A DNA stretch of 17,763 nt, taken from positions 1-17,763 of the forward strand of contig DXWE01000010.1 in the NCBI GenBank assembly GCA_019417045.1, in the 5' to 3' direction. The position numbers and the translations under genes are program-made. The DNA comes from Oscillospiraceae bacterium (GTDB lineage: Bacteria > Bacillota > Clostridia > Oscillospirales > Acutalibacteraceae). Numbering within the stretch: position 1 is the first letter of the stretch; every line of letters begins with the position of its first letter. Below the pieces are notes generated by a model, which had not been told where the DNA came from, made no database searches, and was given only the letters and a program-made list of their open reading frames with translations. This document shows positions 1-9,000 of the stretch, piece after piece.

Positions 1-29
1 GTGGGCTCGGAGATGTGTATAAGAGACAG
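1..29. other. Nextera transposase adapter remnant (sequencing artefact)
   Basis: The first 29 bases match the 3' part of the Illumina Nextera read-2 transposase adapter. They end in the 19-base Tn5 mosaic end (positions 11-29, AGATGTGTATAAGAGACAG). This is library-preparation sequence left on the contig end and not genomic DNA. Genomic sequence begins at about position 30. The reading frame of the truncated GH16 gene happens to stay open through it, so a gene caller would add about nine false residues to that protein. Confidence 0.97.
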
Positions 30-1391
30 CTCCAGATTGGCGTTGTTCAGCAGCAGCTTGAACTCGGTGATCCCCACCGCATTGACCGGGATATCCACAT
101 ATTCCGGCGCCTCGGAATTGCCGTACCACGTGACATTGACAAGCCCCAGGGATTTCCACTCGCCGTCCGCTTCCCGGCCAAGCAGTTCCATATAGGTCGG
201 GCCCTGGCCCACGGCGTACCACGAGCCGAGCCGCAGGGTCTTGACAGTCTGGGGCTCCTCCCAGGAAAAGACGAATTCGTTCGGCAGCTCCGGATTGTCC
301 ACCGAGGTGAGCCCCGTGGTGTAATCCCCGTCAAACATGCGCCTGCCGTCACGGCCGTCCGCATCGACGGCATTGGTGGAGAACGCCGCGCTCGCTGCCA
401 GGTTCTCCTCCGTGCTGTTCAAAACCGCATCGGGCGCGGTCTGCGCCTCGTACTGCACTGCCGAGTCCTCCGGCAGCACGACCGGGTCGGTGGGCAGCGT
501 AATGCCGTCGGGATAGCCGTTGTTGTCGTGGTACACCCGCACATAGTCGATCGAGAACACCTTCGGGTACACCCCGTTGTCCATGCCCGACCAGTCGCAG
601 TTGGTGTACAGCCCGATGAACATGCACATCCGATAGCGGGGGGAATTGGTGGTGGAGGCGATCTCCTCCCCGTCCACATAAAACGTCAGGCCCGCGGGCG
701 TCCAGTTCATCGCATAAATGTGGTACGAGTCCTCGTAGGTCCCGTCCAATCCCACATCCTGCTTGAATTCGGACAGCCCCTCATCGGTCCAGGCGTGCAC
801 CTTCGGGGAGAAGACGTTCGGGTATTCAAACAGGTTTTCCATGATGTCGATCTCGCCGGTCTGGGCCGAATGGGTGCCGTCCGCCCGGGCGTCGTCCTGG
901 GTGCCGGTCATCCACCACGCAATATGCCCGCCGCCCTTGCAGTCGGGCAGCTTGGCCCGCATCTCGAAATAGCCGTACTGGGTGGCAAAGCTCTCATAGG
1001 GCACCACCGAGGTCACGTTTGTCGTGCCCGCCCCGGGATGCAGCAGGTTCTTCTCAAAGGTCTGCACCGAGCTGACCTTCATCTGCGTCCCCTCGCTGTA
1101 GGTCGGGGTGTCCTCGTCGATCATCAGGTTCAGGCAGCCGTTCTCCATGGTATAGGTCGTGGAACACCCCGCCGCCGAATCCGTGCCGTGCGGGAAATAC
1201 TGCGGCAGCCATTTGTCCGTGTCCAGCTCCTCCCCGTCGAACTCGTCGTTGAAAATCAGGGTGTAGCCTTCCTTTTCCAGCGGGTTGGCCGGCACATCCT
1301 TGCCGCCCTCGTCCTGCTTGCAGCCGCCGGCGCCCAGCAGCACCCCGCAGAGCAGACACAGGCCGAGCAGAACAGCGCTGAATTTTCTCAT
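30..1391 (-). CDS. GH16 family endo-glycanase lipoprotein with C-terminal discoidin-like module (3' end missing)
   Basis: Likely cleaves a beta-1,3/1,4-linked polysaccharide (laminarin, lichenin or a galactan) at the cell surface. Residues 1-24 form a lipoprotein signal ending in a GAGGC lipobox with Cys24. The GH16 jellyroll spans about 42-288 and carries the hallmark E-I-D-I-M-E at 180-185 (Glu180 nucleophile, Asp182, Glu185 acid/base) and a substrate-cleft stretch GGGHIAWWMTG (153-163). After a linker, residues from about 328 (ENLAASAAFS, then GDYTTGLTSVDN and FSWEEPQTVKTLRLGS) look like an F5/8 type C/CBM32-like module. This module is cut by the contig end at residue 454. The ATG overlaps the stop of the upstream solute-binding protein (ATGA), and AGGGGGGAG lies just before it, so translation is probably coupled. 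The family call is firm; the substrate cannot be read from the sequence. Confidence 0.9.
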
Positions 1392-2656
1392 TGGGTCTCC
1401 CCCCTTATGTAGGATTTGGCCACCGTATCCACATCCTGCAGCATCTCGGAAACCGAGATCTGACCGGCCACCAGGCCCTGCAGGTCCTGGGTGAAATTGT
1501 TAAAGCAGTTGGTGCCAAGCCCCCAGTTCTCCCAGGAGCAGTACACCCGGCCCGCCTCCAGCGTGCTTTTTACCGAGGCGTATTCCTCCGGCAGCTCCGA
1601 CTCGACCCCGATCAGATAGCTGCTCGAGCCCGGGTTGCCCTCCATCAGCGCCGACTGGCCCTCCGGGGAGGAGATCACGTCCAGTACCCGCTTGGCCGCG
1701 TCCATCACCTTGCTGTTGCTGTTGAGGACAAAGCCCGCGCCGGGAGAGCCGATCAGACAGGTCTTGTCGGGCGTGCTGCCCAGGTACGGGAACATGTCGA
1801 AGTTCAACCGGATGTTCTTCTGCTTGATGGAGGAATAGGCCCACGGGCCGGAAGCCCACATGGCGGCCTTTCCGGTGGCAAACTCGTCCATCGCCTGGCT
1901 GTCGTCGATGCCGAGCATGTTCGTCGTGATATACCCGTTGTCGATCAGGGCCTTCCATTTCTCGATGTACGGATCCCACGTGCCGGACATGGAGGCCTCG
2001 CCGGCGGCGAATTTCGCGTCAAATTCCCGGCCCGCATCGGTCAGCAGGTATTCCCCCGTCACATATCCGAGGCAGGATTTGAGCAGCGTGGATCCGTCCT
2101 TGGCGCCCATCGTCATCGGCTGGATCCCCGCCGCCTGGAGCTTGGCACACACATCGAGCAGCTCGTCAAAGGTGGTCGGCACCGCGATCCCGTGCTGCTC
2201 GAACAGATCCTTATTATAGAAGATCCCCTCGAACCAGCTGAGCATGGGAACGGCGTACAGCTTGCCGTCAAAGGTGTACGGCGCCTTGCCCGCCTCGCTG
2301 TACAGATCGCCGTAGTCCGCTGTCAGGTCCACGATCTGCCCCTGGCTGCTGAGCGACAGCACGTCCAGCGAGGAAAAGGCGATGATATCGTCTCCCTGGC
2401 CGGCGGTCAGTTTGGTCTTGACGGCCGTGCCGTAGAACTGGTTCTCCACATAATTGTACTCCACCGAGACGTCCGGGAGCTTCTCCCCCAACAACTTGAG
2501 AAGCGGGGCCATCGTCTCCTCCGTGTTCCAATACGAAAGCGTCACTTTGGTTTTGCCGTCCGACGTCTTCCCGTCGCCGCTGTCGCAGCCGGCCAGTGCG
2601 CCGATGAGACAGGCCGCCACCGCCAGGACGGCCAGGATCCGTGTGCAGATCTTCAT
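1388..2656 (-). CDS. ABC transporter extracellular solute-binding lipoprotein (family 1, sugar type)
   Basis: A 422-residue family 1 solute-binding protein (SBP_bac_1 type), the extracellular receptor of a carbohydrate ABC importer. The N-terminus MKICTRILAVLAV..ALAGC is a lipoprotein signal with lipobox LAGC and lipidated Cys24. The mature protein has typical elements: VTLSYWNTEE in the first beta strand, DDIIAFSSLDVLSL, APYTFDGKLYAVPMLSWFEGIFYNKDLF (the family's Y-x-Y/F-N-K-D-L-F motif), GKAAMWASGPWA, and GSPGAGFVLNSNS near the hinge. The frame is open upstream to 2734, but I chose the ATG at 2656: AGGAGG lies 9 bases before it and the signal peptide begins exactly there. It is the first gene of a unit with the GH16 enzyme. 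No permease genes are visible, so they lie beyond the contig end or elsewhere. It probably binds oligosaccharides released by the GH16 partner (inference). Confidence 0.92.
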   Translation of the reverse strand: MKICTRILAVLAVAACLIGALAGCDSGDGKTSDGKTKVTLSYWNTEETMAPLLKLLGEKLPDVSVEYNYVENQFYGTAVKTKLTAGQGDDIIAFSSLDVLSLSSQGQIVDLTADYGDLYSEAGKAPYTFDGKLYAVPMLSWFEGIFYNKDLFEQHGIAVPTTFDELLDVCAKLQAAGIQPMTMGAKDGSTLLKSCLGYVTGEYLLTDAGREFDAKFAAGEASMSGTWDPYIEKWKALIDNGYITTNMLGIDDSQAMDEFATGKAAMWASGPWAYSSIKQKNIRLNFDMFPYLGSTPDKTCLIGSPGAGFVLNSNSKVMDAAKRVLDVISSPEGQSALMEGNPGSSSYLIGVESELPEEYASVKSTLEAGRVYCSWENWGLGTNCFNNFTQDLQGLVAGQISVSEMLQDVDTVAKSYIRGETQ

Positions 2657-2693
2657 ACTCGCTTTCCTCCTACCTCTCTGATTCCGGTTTCCG

Positions 2694-2714
2694 TGGTACA
2701 ACTTCAGTGTACCA
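2694..2714. promoter_or_regulatory. Perfect inverted repeat over the -10 region, candidate operator
   Basis: TGGTACA (2694-2700), seven bases, then TGTACCA (2708-2714): two perfect 7-base arms. The repeat covers the -10 box and likely start site of the solute-binding protein promoter, the classic place for a repressor. The TGGT...ACCA outline resembles sites of some GntR-family regulators, but no regulator gene is in the window. Confidence 0.5.
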
Positions 2715-2734
2715 GTTTCTGCCGGTTGCGACAA
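2706..2734 (-). promoter_or_regulatory. Probable housekeeping promoter of the solute-binding protein/GH16 unit
   Basis: On the minus strand, -35 TTGTCG (2734-2729) and -10 TACACT (2711-2706) are separated by exactly 17 bases. A TGG lies directly before the -10, giving an extended -10 element. The predicted start is near 2699, about 43 bases before the ATG. The -10 lies inside an inverted repeat. Confidence 0.55.
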
Positions 2735-2802
2735 TTAAAAAAATTTTGGAAATCCTAAGGAATTGCATGATGGGCCGCCGGTGCTGTCGGCTGCGACGGG
2801 AA

Positions 2803-2830
2803 TTGAAAATCCCCGGCGATATGGTATAAT
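2803..2830 (+). promoter_or_regulatory. Probable housekeeping promoter of the uvrA-like gene
   Basis: -35 TTGAAA (2803-2808), 16-base spacer, perfect -10 TATAAT (2825-2830), again preceded by TGG (extended -10). The predicted start is near 2837. The ATG at 2874 is preceded by AAGAGGTGAT. No LexA-like box is obvious, so SOS control is not indicated. Confidence 0.7.
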
Positions 2831-2873
2831 ACCCTCGTACTGCCAGCGGATCTTTTTCAAGAGGTGATCGGAT

Positions 2874-5369
2874 ATGAGGCAACCGGCCGGTGCGCCCGGG
2901 CAGATCGAAATCCGGGGCGCGCGCGTGCACAATCTGAAAAATATCGACGTCTGCGTGCCGCTCAACCGGATCGTCGGCATCGCGGGGGTGTCCGGTTCGG
3001 GCAAGTCCTCGCTCGCGCTCGGCGTGCTGTACGCCGAGGGGTCCCGGCGCTATCTGGAGGCGCTCTCCACCTATACCCGCCGGCGCATGACGCAGGCTTC
3101 AAAGGCGGATGTGGACGAGGTGCTGTATGTGCCCGCGGCGCTCGCGCTCCACCAGCGGCCCGGCGTGCCCGGGATCCGCAGCACCTTCGGCACCGGCACC
3201 GAGCTGCTCAACAGTCTGCGGCTGATGTTCTCCCGGCTGGCGAGCCACCGCTGCCCGAACGGGCACTACCTGCCCCCGACGCTGGCCGTGGCGGCGGAAC
3301 AGGAGCTCGTCTGCCCGACATGCGGCGCGCACTTTTACGCGCCGGCAGCCGAGGAGCTTGCCTTCAACAGCCAGGGCGCCTGCCGTACCTGCGGCGGGAC
3401 CGGCATTGTCCGCACCGTCGACCGCGCCTCCCTCGTGCCGGACGACTCCCTGACCATCGACCAGGGCGCGGTGGCCCCGTGGAACTCGCTGATGTGGTCT
3501 CTGATGACCGACGTGTGCCGCGAGATGGGGGTGCGCACCGACATTCCCTTCCGGGACCTGACCGACCGGGAAAAGGACATTGTCTTCAACGGCCCCGCGG
3601 TGAAAAAGCACATCTTTTATAAGCCGAAGAACTCCAACCAGGCCGGGGAACTCGATTTCACCTATTTCAACGCGGTGTATACCGTGGAGAACGCGCTCTC
3701 GAAGGTCAAGGACGAAAAGGGCATGAAACGGGTGGAAAAATTCCTCCGAGAGGACGTGTGCCCCGACTGCGGCGGCACGCGGCTGTCGGAGGCGGCGCGG
3801 GCGCCGAGGCTGCGGGGGATCGGGCTTCATGATGCCTGCCGGATGACCCTGCGGGAGTTGACCGGCTGGGTGAGCGGCGTACCCGCCTCCCTGCCGGAGG
3901 CGATGCGACCGATGGCCACGAGCATCTGCCAGTCGTTTCAGACGGTGGCGAGGCGGCTCTCGGAGCTGGGGCTTTCGTATCTCTCCCTTGACCGCGCTGC
4001 CTCCACCCTGTCCACCGGCGAGCGCCAGCGGATGCAGCTGGCGCGGGCGGTGCGCAACCGGACCACCGGCGTTTTATATGTGCTGGACGAGCCCTCCATC
4101 GGGCTGCACCCCGCCAACATCGTGGGCCTGACGGAGGTCATGCACGACCTGGTGGCGGACGGCAACTCCGTGCTGCTCGTGGACCACGATACACAGATTC
4201 TCTCGGAGGCGGACTGGCTGATCGAGATGGGCCCGGATGCCGGCGCCGCCGGCGGGCGGGTGATCGCCGAGGGAACCACACAGGACCTTGCCCACAATCC
4301 CGCCTCCCGGATCGGGCCGTTTCTCTCGAGCGCAGCCCCGCTCCGTATCCGGGAACGGGCAGCGGAGGACACGATGTTTTCGATCGGCCGGATCCGCCTC
4401 GTCACCGGCGCGATCCACACCGTGAAGCCGCTCTCTGTGGACATCCCCCAGGGCCGGTTGACCGCGGTGACGGGGGTGTCCGGCTCGGGCAAGACGACCC
4501 TGATCCTCGAGAGCCTGGTTCCCGGGCTGCAGGCGGCCGTCGAGGGGACAAGGCCGCCGGCGCACGTCCTCTCGGTCGACGCGCCGGGCATCGGGCGGGT
4601 CAAGCTGATCGATGCCACCCCCATCGGGATCAACGTCCGCTCCACCGTGGCCACCTACGCAAACGTTCACGACGAGCTGCGCAAGATCTTCGCCAGGACC
4701 CCGGACGCGAAGCGGCTGGGATACAAAGCCGGGGATTTCTCCTACAACACCGGGAGCCTGCGCTGCCCGACCTGCGACGGGACGGGCGTCATCAGCCTGG
4801 ACGTGCAGTTTCTGCCGGACGTGGATATCCCCTGCCCGGACTGCCGCGGGTCCCGCTATGCCAAAGCGGCGGGCCGGGTGAAATATACAAACCGGGCGGG
4901 CGCGGCCTATTCCCTGCCCGAACTGATGGCGATGGACATCCGCACCGCCCTCACCGCCTGTGCAGAGCTGCCGGTGGTGCGGCAGCGATTACAGGTGCTG
5001 CAGGACCTCGGGCTCGGGTACCTCACGTTGGGGGAGGCGACGCCCAGCCTCTCCGGCGGGGAGGCCCAGCGGCTCAAACTCGCGAGCGAGATGGGCAGGG
5101 GACAGTCGGACACCGTCTTTGTGTTCGATGAGCCCACCATCGGGCTGCATCCGCTGGATGTGCAGACGCTGCTGCGCGTGTTCCAGACGCTGGTCGACAA
5201 CGGCGCCACGGTCATTGTGATCGAGCACGACCGGGACGTGATCCGCAACGCCGACTATGTCATCGACATGGGCCCGGGCGGCGGGGAGGAGGGCGGCCGG
5301 ATCGTGGGATCCGGCACCCCCGGCCGGATCGCGGCGTGCCCTGACAGCGTCACGGGACGATATCTCTGA
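2874..5369 (+). CDS. UvrA-family ABC ATPase lacking the UvrB-binding domain (UvrA2-like)
   Basis: An 831-residue tandem-cassette ABC ATPase of the UvrA family, which in repair scans DNA for damage. Walker A is GVSGSGKS at 38-45 and GVSGSGKT at 534-541. Signature motifs are LSTGERQR (379-386) and LSGGEAQR (726-733). Walker B/D-loop motifs are VLDEPSIGLHP and VFDEPTIGLHP. Zinc-finger pairs are C147/C150 with C170/C173, C296/C299, and C631/C634 with C654/C657. Canonical UvrA is about 940 residues. Here TVGTxTE-like FGTGTELLNSLRL is followed almost at once by the first zinc finger, so the roughly 110-residue UvrB-binding domain is missing. That fits UvrA2-type paralogues, linked in some bacteria to tolerance of DNA-damaging agents or to DNA-drug handling, and not the repair UvrA itself. 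There is no uvrB or uvrC next to it. ATG 2874 was chosen for its ribosome site and its fit to the family N-terminus. Confidence 0.93.
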   Translation: MRQPAGAPGQIEIRGARVHNLKNIDVCVPLNRIVGIAGVSGSGKSSLALGVLYAEGSRRYLEALSTYTRRRMTQASKADVDEVLYVPAALALHQRPGVPGIRSTFGTGTELLNSLRLMFSRLASHRCPNGHYLPPTLAVAAEQELVCPTCGAHFYAPAAEELAFNSQGACRTCGGTGIVRTVDRASLVPDDSLTIDQGAVAPWNSLMWSLMTDVCREMGVRTDIPFRDLTDREKDIVFNGPAVKKHIFYKPKNSNQAGELDFTYFNAVYTVENALSKVKDEKGMKRVEKFLREDVCPDCGGTRLSEAARAPRLRGIGLHDACRMTLRELTGWVSGVPASLPEAMRPMATSICQSFQTVARRLSELGLSYLSLDRAASTLSTGERQRMQLARAVRNRTTGVLYVLDEPSIGLHPANIVGLTEVMHDLVADGNSVLLVDHDTQILSEADWLIEMGPDAGAAGGRVIAEGTTQDLAHNPASRIGPFLSSAAPLRIRERAAEDTMFSIGRIRLVTGAIHTVKPLSVDIPQGRLTAVTGVSGSGKTTLILESLVPGLQAAVEGTRPPAHVLSVDAPGIGRVKLIDATPIGINVRSTVATYANVHDELRKIFARTPDAKRLGYKAGDFSYNTGSLRCPTCDGTGVISLDVQFLPDVDIPCPDCRGSRYAKAAGRVKYTNRAGAAYSLPELMAMDIRTALTACAELPVVRQRLQVLQDLGLGYLTLGEATPSLSGGEAQRLKLASEMGRGQSDTVFVFDEPTIGLHPLDVQTLLRVFQTLVDNGATVIVIEHDRDVIRNADYVIDMGPGGGEEGGRIVGSGTPGRIAACPDSVTGRYL

Positions 5370-5372
5370 CCG

Positions 5373-5401
5373 CACGTTATCCCCCTTTCCGGCATACACT
5401 G
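5373..5401 (+). promoter_or_regulatory. Sigma-K/sigma-E-like promoter of the amidase gene
   Basis: CACG (5373-5376), 16 bases, then CATACACTG (5393-5401). Bacillus sigma-K promoters read mACm-N16-gCATAnnnTA, and sigma-E -10 boxes read gCATAcAnTk, which this -10 fits fully (preceded by G). The same architecture recurs before the 150-residue gene at 15222. The predicted start is about 15 bases before the ATG, at or just upstream of the GGGGAGGGG ribosome site. Confidence 0.45.
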
Positions 5402-5421
5402 GTATCAGGGGAGGGGATCGG

Positions 5422-5907
5422 ATGAAAGAGACGGCCTATGTGCGCAGCCGGGCGCTCGATTACGCCAGGGAGTGGGCGATGAAGCGCAATCCCGCCTATC
5501 TGAATTTTGACAATCTGGGAGGGGACTGCACCAACTTTGCCTCCCAGTGCCTCTATGCCGGCAGCGGCGTGATGAATCCCACCAAGGTCTACGGCTGGTA
5601 CTATTACAGCAGCTATAACCGCACCGCCTCCTGGACGGGTGTCGAGTATCTGTACCGGTTCCTTTTGAACAACCGGGGTGTCGGGCCGTATGCCCAGGCG
5701 GTGGACGCCGCGCGGGCGGAACCGGGCGACATCGTGCAGCTCGGCCATGCGGACGGCACCTTTTATCACAGCCCGGTCATCGTCGGCAAGGCGGACGGGG
5801 AGCTCTTTGTGGCAGCGCACACGTTTGACGCCTATATGCGCCCCTTGAGCAGTTATGTGTTCGATCAGGCGCGATTTTTACATATACTCGGCGTGCGGGA
5901 CTGGTGA
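5422..5907 (+). CDS. Putative amidase domain protein (Amidase_6 family)
   Basis: A 161-residue single-domain protein of the Amidase_6 type (PF12671), a papain-like, NlpC/P60-like fold thought to cut amide bonds in cell-wall peptides. The hallmark stretch is NFDNLGGDCTNFASQCLYAG, with the likely catalytic Cys36 in GGDCTNFASQ. A second block, GDIVQLGHADGTFYHSPVIVG, carries His116. There is no signal peptide, so it is either kept inside or made in a compartment where export is not needed. I chose ATG 5422 because GGGGAGGGG lies before it and the family's N-terminus (AxxYAxxWAxxRNPAY) begins there. The frame is open further upstream, but that part overlaps uvrA. It lies 52 bases after the uvrA-like gene, has a sporulation-type promoter of its own, and is closed by a strong terminator. 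A role in spore cortex or mother-cell wall handling is inference. Confidence 0.85.
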   Translation: MKETAYVRSRALDYAREWAMKRNPAYLNFDNLGGDCTNFASQCLYAGSGVMNPTKVYGWYYYSSYNRTASWTGVEYLYRFLLNNRGVGPYAQAVDAARAEPGDIVQLGHADGTFYHSPVIVGKADGELFVAAHTFDAYMRPLSSYVFDQARFLHILGVRDW

Positions 5908-5923
5908 GCCCGGCCGATTTTAC

Positions 5924-5959
5924 CGCGGGGTATCTGTCAAGCAGATACCCCGCGTTTTT
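5924..5959 (+). terminator. Strong intrinsic terminator after the amidase gene
   Basis: A 13-base perfect stem, CGCGGGGTATCTG / CAGATACCCCGCG, with loop TCAAG, followed by TTTTT (5955-5959). It separates the uvrA/amidase unit from the giant repeat gene, which therefore needs its own promoter. Confidence 0.95.
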
Positions 5960-5994
5960 CTATGCTCCAACCAGTACCGGCTTGTACCTCCTGT

Positions 5995-6024
5995 GAATAT
6001 AGTGAAAGAAGGGAAGCTATTTTA
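5995..6024 (+). promoter_or_regulatory. Sigma-G-like promoter of the giant DUF11 gene
   Basis: GAATA (5995-5999) fits the -35 GHATR fully (TGAATA in context). After 18 bases comes TATTTTA (6018-6024), one mismatch from CATnHTA. The predicted start near 6031 leaves a leader of about 22 bases with AAGGAG at 6037-6042. No convincing sigma-A promoter was seen between the terminator and the gene. Confidence 0.35.
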
Positions 6025-6052
6025 CCATGTTTATATAAGGAGAGCGTTTATT

Positions 6053-9000
6053 ATGGCAGCAACTCTATCGGGGATCGTGTACCACGATCTCAATCATAAC
6101 GGCCAATGGGATGCCGGGGAGCCGGGGATCGCCGGCGCCTTTGTTACACTGTACAGCAGCGCCGCCGGCTGCGTGACCACCCAGACCGACTCGCAGGGCA
6201 CCTACCGCTTTTCGGTGACGGCGGCCGGTTCCTACACCGTGTACGAACCGGTCTCCAGTCCCGGCGCCTGCCCGCCAACCGTCTTTACCCAGCCGGCGGG
6301 ATTCACGATGTCCAACGGGCCCCGCAAGCTCACGGTCGCCGTCACCGCGGCACAGGTGACAAGCGGGACGGTGGCCGCAGGACCGAACTTCGGACACGAT
6401 ACCACCCAGAACCCGCTGGATTGCAGCTCGTATATGATCCAGTTCGCAGGACGACCCACCAACTGGTACAACATCGATCTTGTCACCGGCGCCTCCACCT
6501 TGCAGGGGCCCGTCTCGCCCGCGCACAACGTCAATGCGATCGGGTATCATCCCCTCGATCACTATCTGTACGGGTATGACCAGACGACGAATGCCCTCGT
6601 CCGGGTGGATCGCAGTGGCCAGATGACGCAGCTGCTCCGGCCGGCCGGGCTGCCGGCGGACACGTATACTGTTGCCGCGTTCGACCCGAATGGATTTTTC
6701 TATCTCTTTGTCAACAACACCTCCCGTTTTTACACGGTCGACCTGCGGCCAAATTCTGCCACCTTCCTGAAGCTGGTCAGCCCCGCAGCGGGATACGCCG
6801 AACAGACCGCCAGCTACGGGACCGCGCTGTCCGCGGCGGCCAACATCAGCGACTGGGTCTATGACCGGCGGGACGGGAATCTCTATGGCGTCCAGCGAAG
6901 CGGTGTATTGACACGGATTGTCCCGTCGACCGGCCAGGTGACCTCCCTCACCACCAGCGCGCCGAATCCGAACGCCTCTTTCGGCGCACTCGCCATGGAC
7001 GACGCCGGCAGGATCTATGCGATCGCCAACAACGACGGCACGGTCTACCGGTACACGTTCAGCGGCAATCTGGCGACCGGCGTGCCCTTCTCTCAGACCT
7101 TTTTCGACTCGTTCAACGACGGCACCCTGTGTCCCGACGCTGTCATCCGCTTGGATTACGGCGACGCGCCCGACACCGGCACCGAGACCGGGCCGGACAA
7201 CTACAACACCACGCTCGCGAACAACGGCCCCCGGCACGCGCTGGGCAGCAGACTGACGCTTGGCACACAGGTGACGGCAGAGCCGGACGCCTATCCCAAC
7301 GCCAACGCCACCGGGGACGATCTGGCACAGGGGATCCAGGACGATGGGGTGAGCACGCCTCTGCCCCCGCTCACGCAGAGTGCCCCCGCCTACACCCTGC
7401 CGGTCACGGTGACAAACGAGACCGGCAGGACGGCCTATCTCTACGGCTGGCTGGACTTCAACCAGAACGGCCTGTTTGAGGCGGACGAGGCGTCCGCCGT
7501 GATAGCGGTGCCGAGCGCTCCCGGCCCGCAGGTCTATGATGTGACCTTCTTCAATCCGACCGGTACGCCTCTGGCCGCCGGCCATACCTTCCTGCGGCTG
7601 CGCGTGACCACCGACGATCTGACCGAGACCCCCGGGATACAGGATTCCCGCAGCGTGGGACCCGCCTCGGACGGGGAGGTGGAGGACTATCTCGTCGGTG
7701 TCGGCGCTACAGCAGATCTCGCAGTGGAGAAAATGGCAGATCTCTCCTCTCTCTCCCCCGGCGAGGTCATCACCTATACCATTGTGGTGACCAACCACGG
7801 CCCGGATCCCGCGACGGACGTCATGCTGCTCGACACCACCCCGCCCGGGATCCTCTATCCGCACTACAGTCTGGACGGCGGCAGCTGGTTCCCGTGGACG
7901 GACACGCTACCGCTCGGCATCCTCCAGCCCGGCGAATCGGTCAGCGTGCTGCTGCAGGGGGTGTATGACGGCACGGGCGCCAGCGGCGTCTTCAACACCG
8001 CCAACGTCACCACCACGGCGAGCGACCCGGATCTGTCCAACAACACCTCCACCGTCATCACCCCGGTCGTCACCTCCGCGGATCTCGAGGTGATCAAGCG
8101 GGCAGAGCCGGACCCGGCCACGGTCGGGCAGCCGCTCACCTATGTCATCGACATCTACAACCACGGGCCGAACACCGCGCTCGCGGTCCTGCTCGCGGAT
8201 GCGGTTCCCTCCGCACTGCTGGATCCGGAATTCTCCACCGACGGCGGCGCCACCTTTGCCCCGTGGGTCAGCCCCTATATGGTTGGCGACCTGCCCGCCG
8301 GAAGCAGCGTCACCGTCCTGCTGCGCGGCATTGTCGATCCGGCGGCAGCCGGCACCCTCGTGAATACCGCCACCGTGTTCTCCCAGAGTCCCGATCCGAA
8401 CCCGGATAACAACAGTTCCACCGTGGAGACGCCGCTTCTCGGGCTTGCGGATCTCTCGATCACCAAGCTCGGCAGTCCGAAGCCGGTGCGGCCGAATGAA
8501 CTCCTGACTTACACCCTTGTCCTCTCGAACGCCGGGCCCTCGGAAGCCGAAGAGGTCACCCTGACCGACGAGCTGCCCGACGGGCTCGAAAACGGCGAAT
8601 TCTCCACCGACGGCGGCGCCTCCTGGCAGAGCTGGAACAGCCCGTACACGATCGGTGCGCTCCCGCCGGGTGCCACCGTCACCGTTCTACTGCGCGGCAT
8701 TGTGAGCCCCTCTGCCCGGGAACTGCTGGTAAACACCGCCTCTGTGGACAGCCCGACACCCGACCCGGATCCCGGCAACAACACGGCGACCGACGACACG
8801 CCGGTCGAGCACAGTGCCGATCTCTCTGTGAAGAAAAGCGGCAGTCCCAATCCGGTAGAGACGGGCGAGGAGCTGACCTATACGATTTCCGTTTCCAACG
8901 CCGGTCCCTCCGATGCCCAGGACGTCACCGTCACCGACACGGTTCCCGCCGGGCTGCAAAACGCCCAGTATTCCCTGAGCGGCGGCTCCTCCTGGGAGCC

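Noticed and set aside
15..1412. Long plus-strand open frame opposite the GH16 gene
   Set aside because: It begins inside the adapter, has no family features and is rich in R/G/H/V, as expected from reading the antisense of GC-rich coding DNA. The minus strand holds a clear GH16 enzyme.
1391..2758. 455-codon plus-strand frame opposite the solute-binding protein
   Set aside because: Antisense shadow. The minus-strand product is a complete, motif-rich lipoprotein with a ribosome site.
2798..2813. Imperfect palindrome GGGAATTGAAAATCCC at the uvrA-like promoter as a LexA site
   Set aside because: It does not match the Gram-positive LexA box (CGAAC-N4-GTTCG), and the central mismatch makes it weak.
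5855..6052. Upstream extension of the giant protein by 66 codons
   Set aside because: It would overlap the amidase gene and run through the terminator hairpin. It encodes no signal peptide, and a good ribosome site marks 6053.
6065..7864. 599-codon minus-strand frame opposite the giant DUF11 gene
   Set aside because: No ribosome site, no recognisable domain, and composition typical of antisense in high-GC genes. The plus strand has clear GEVED and DUF11 modules.
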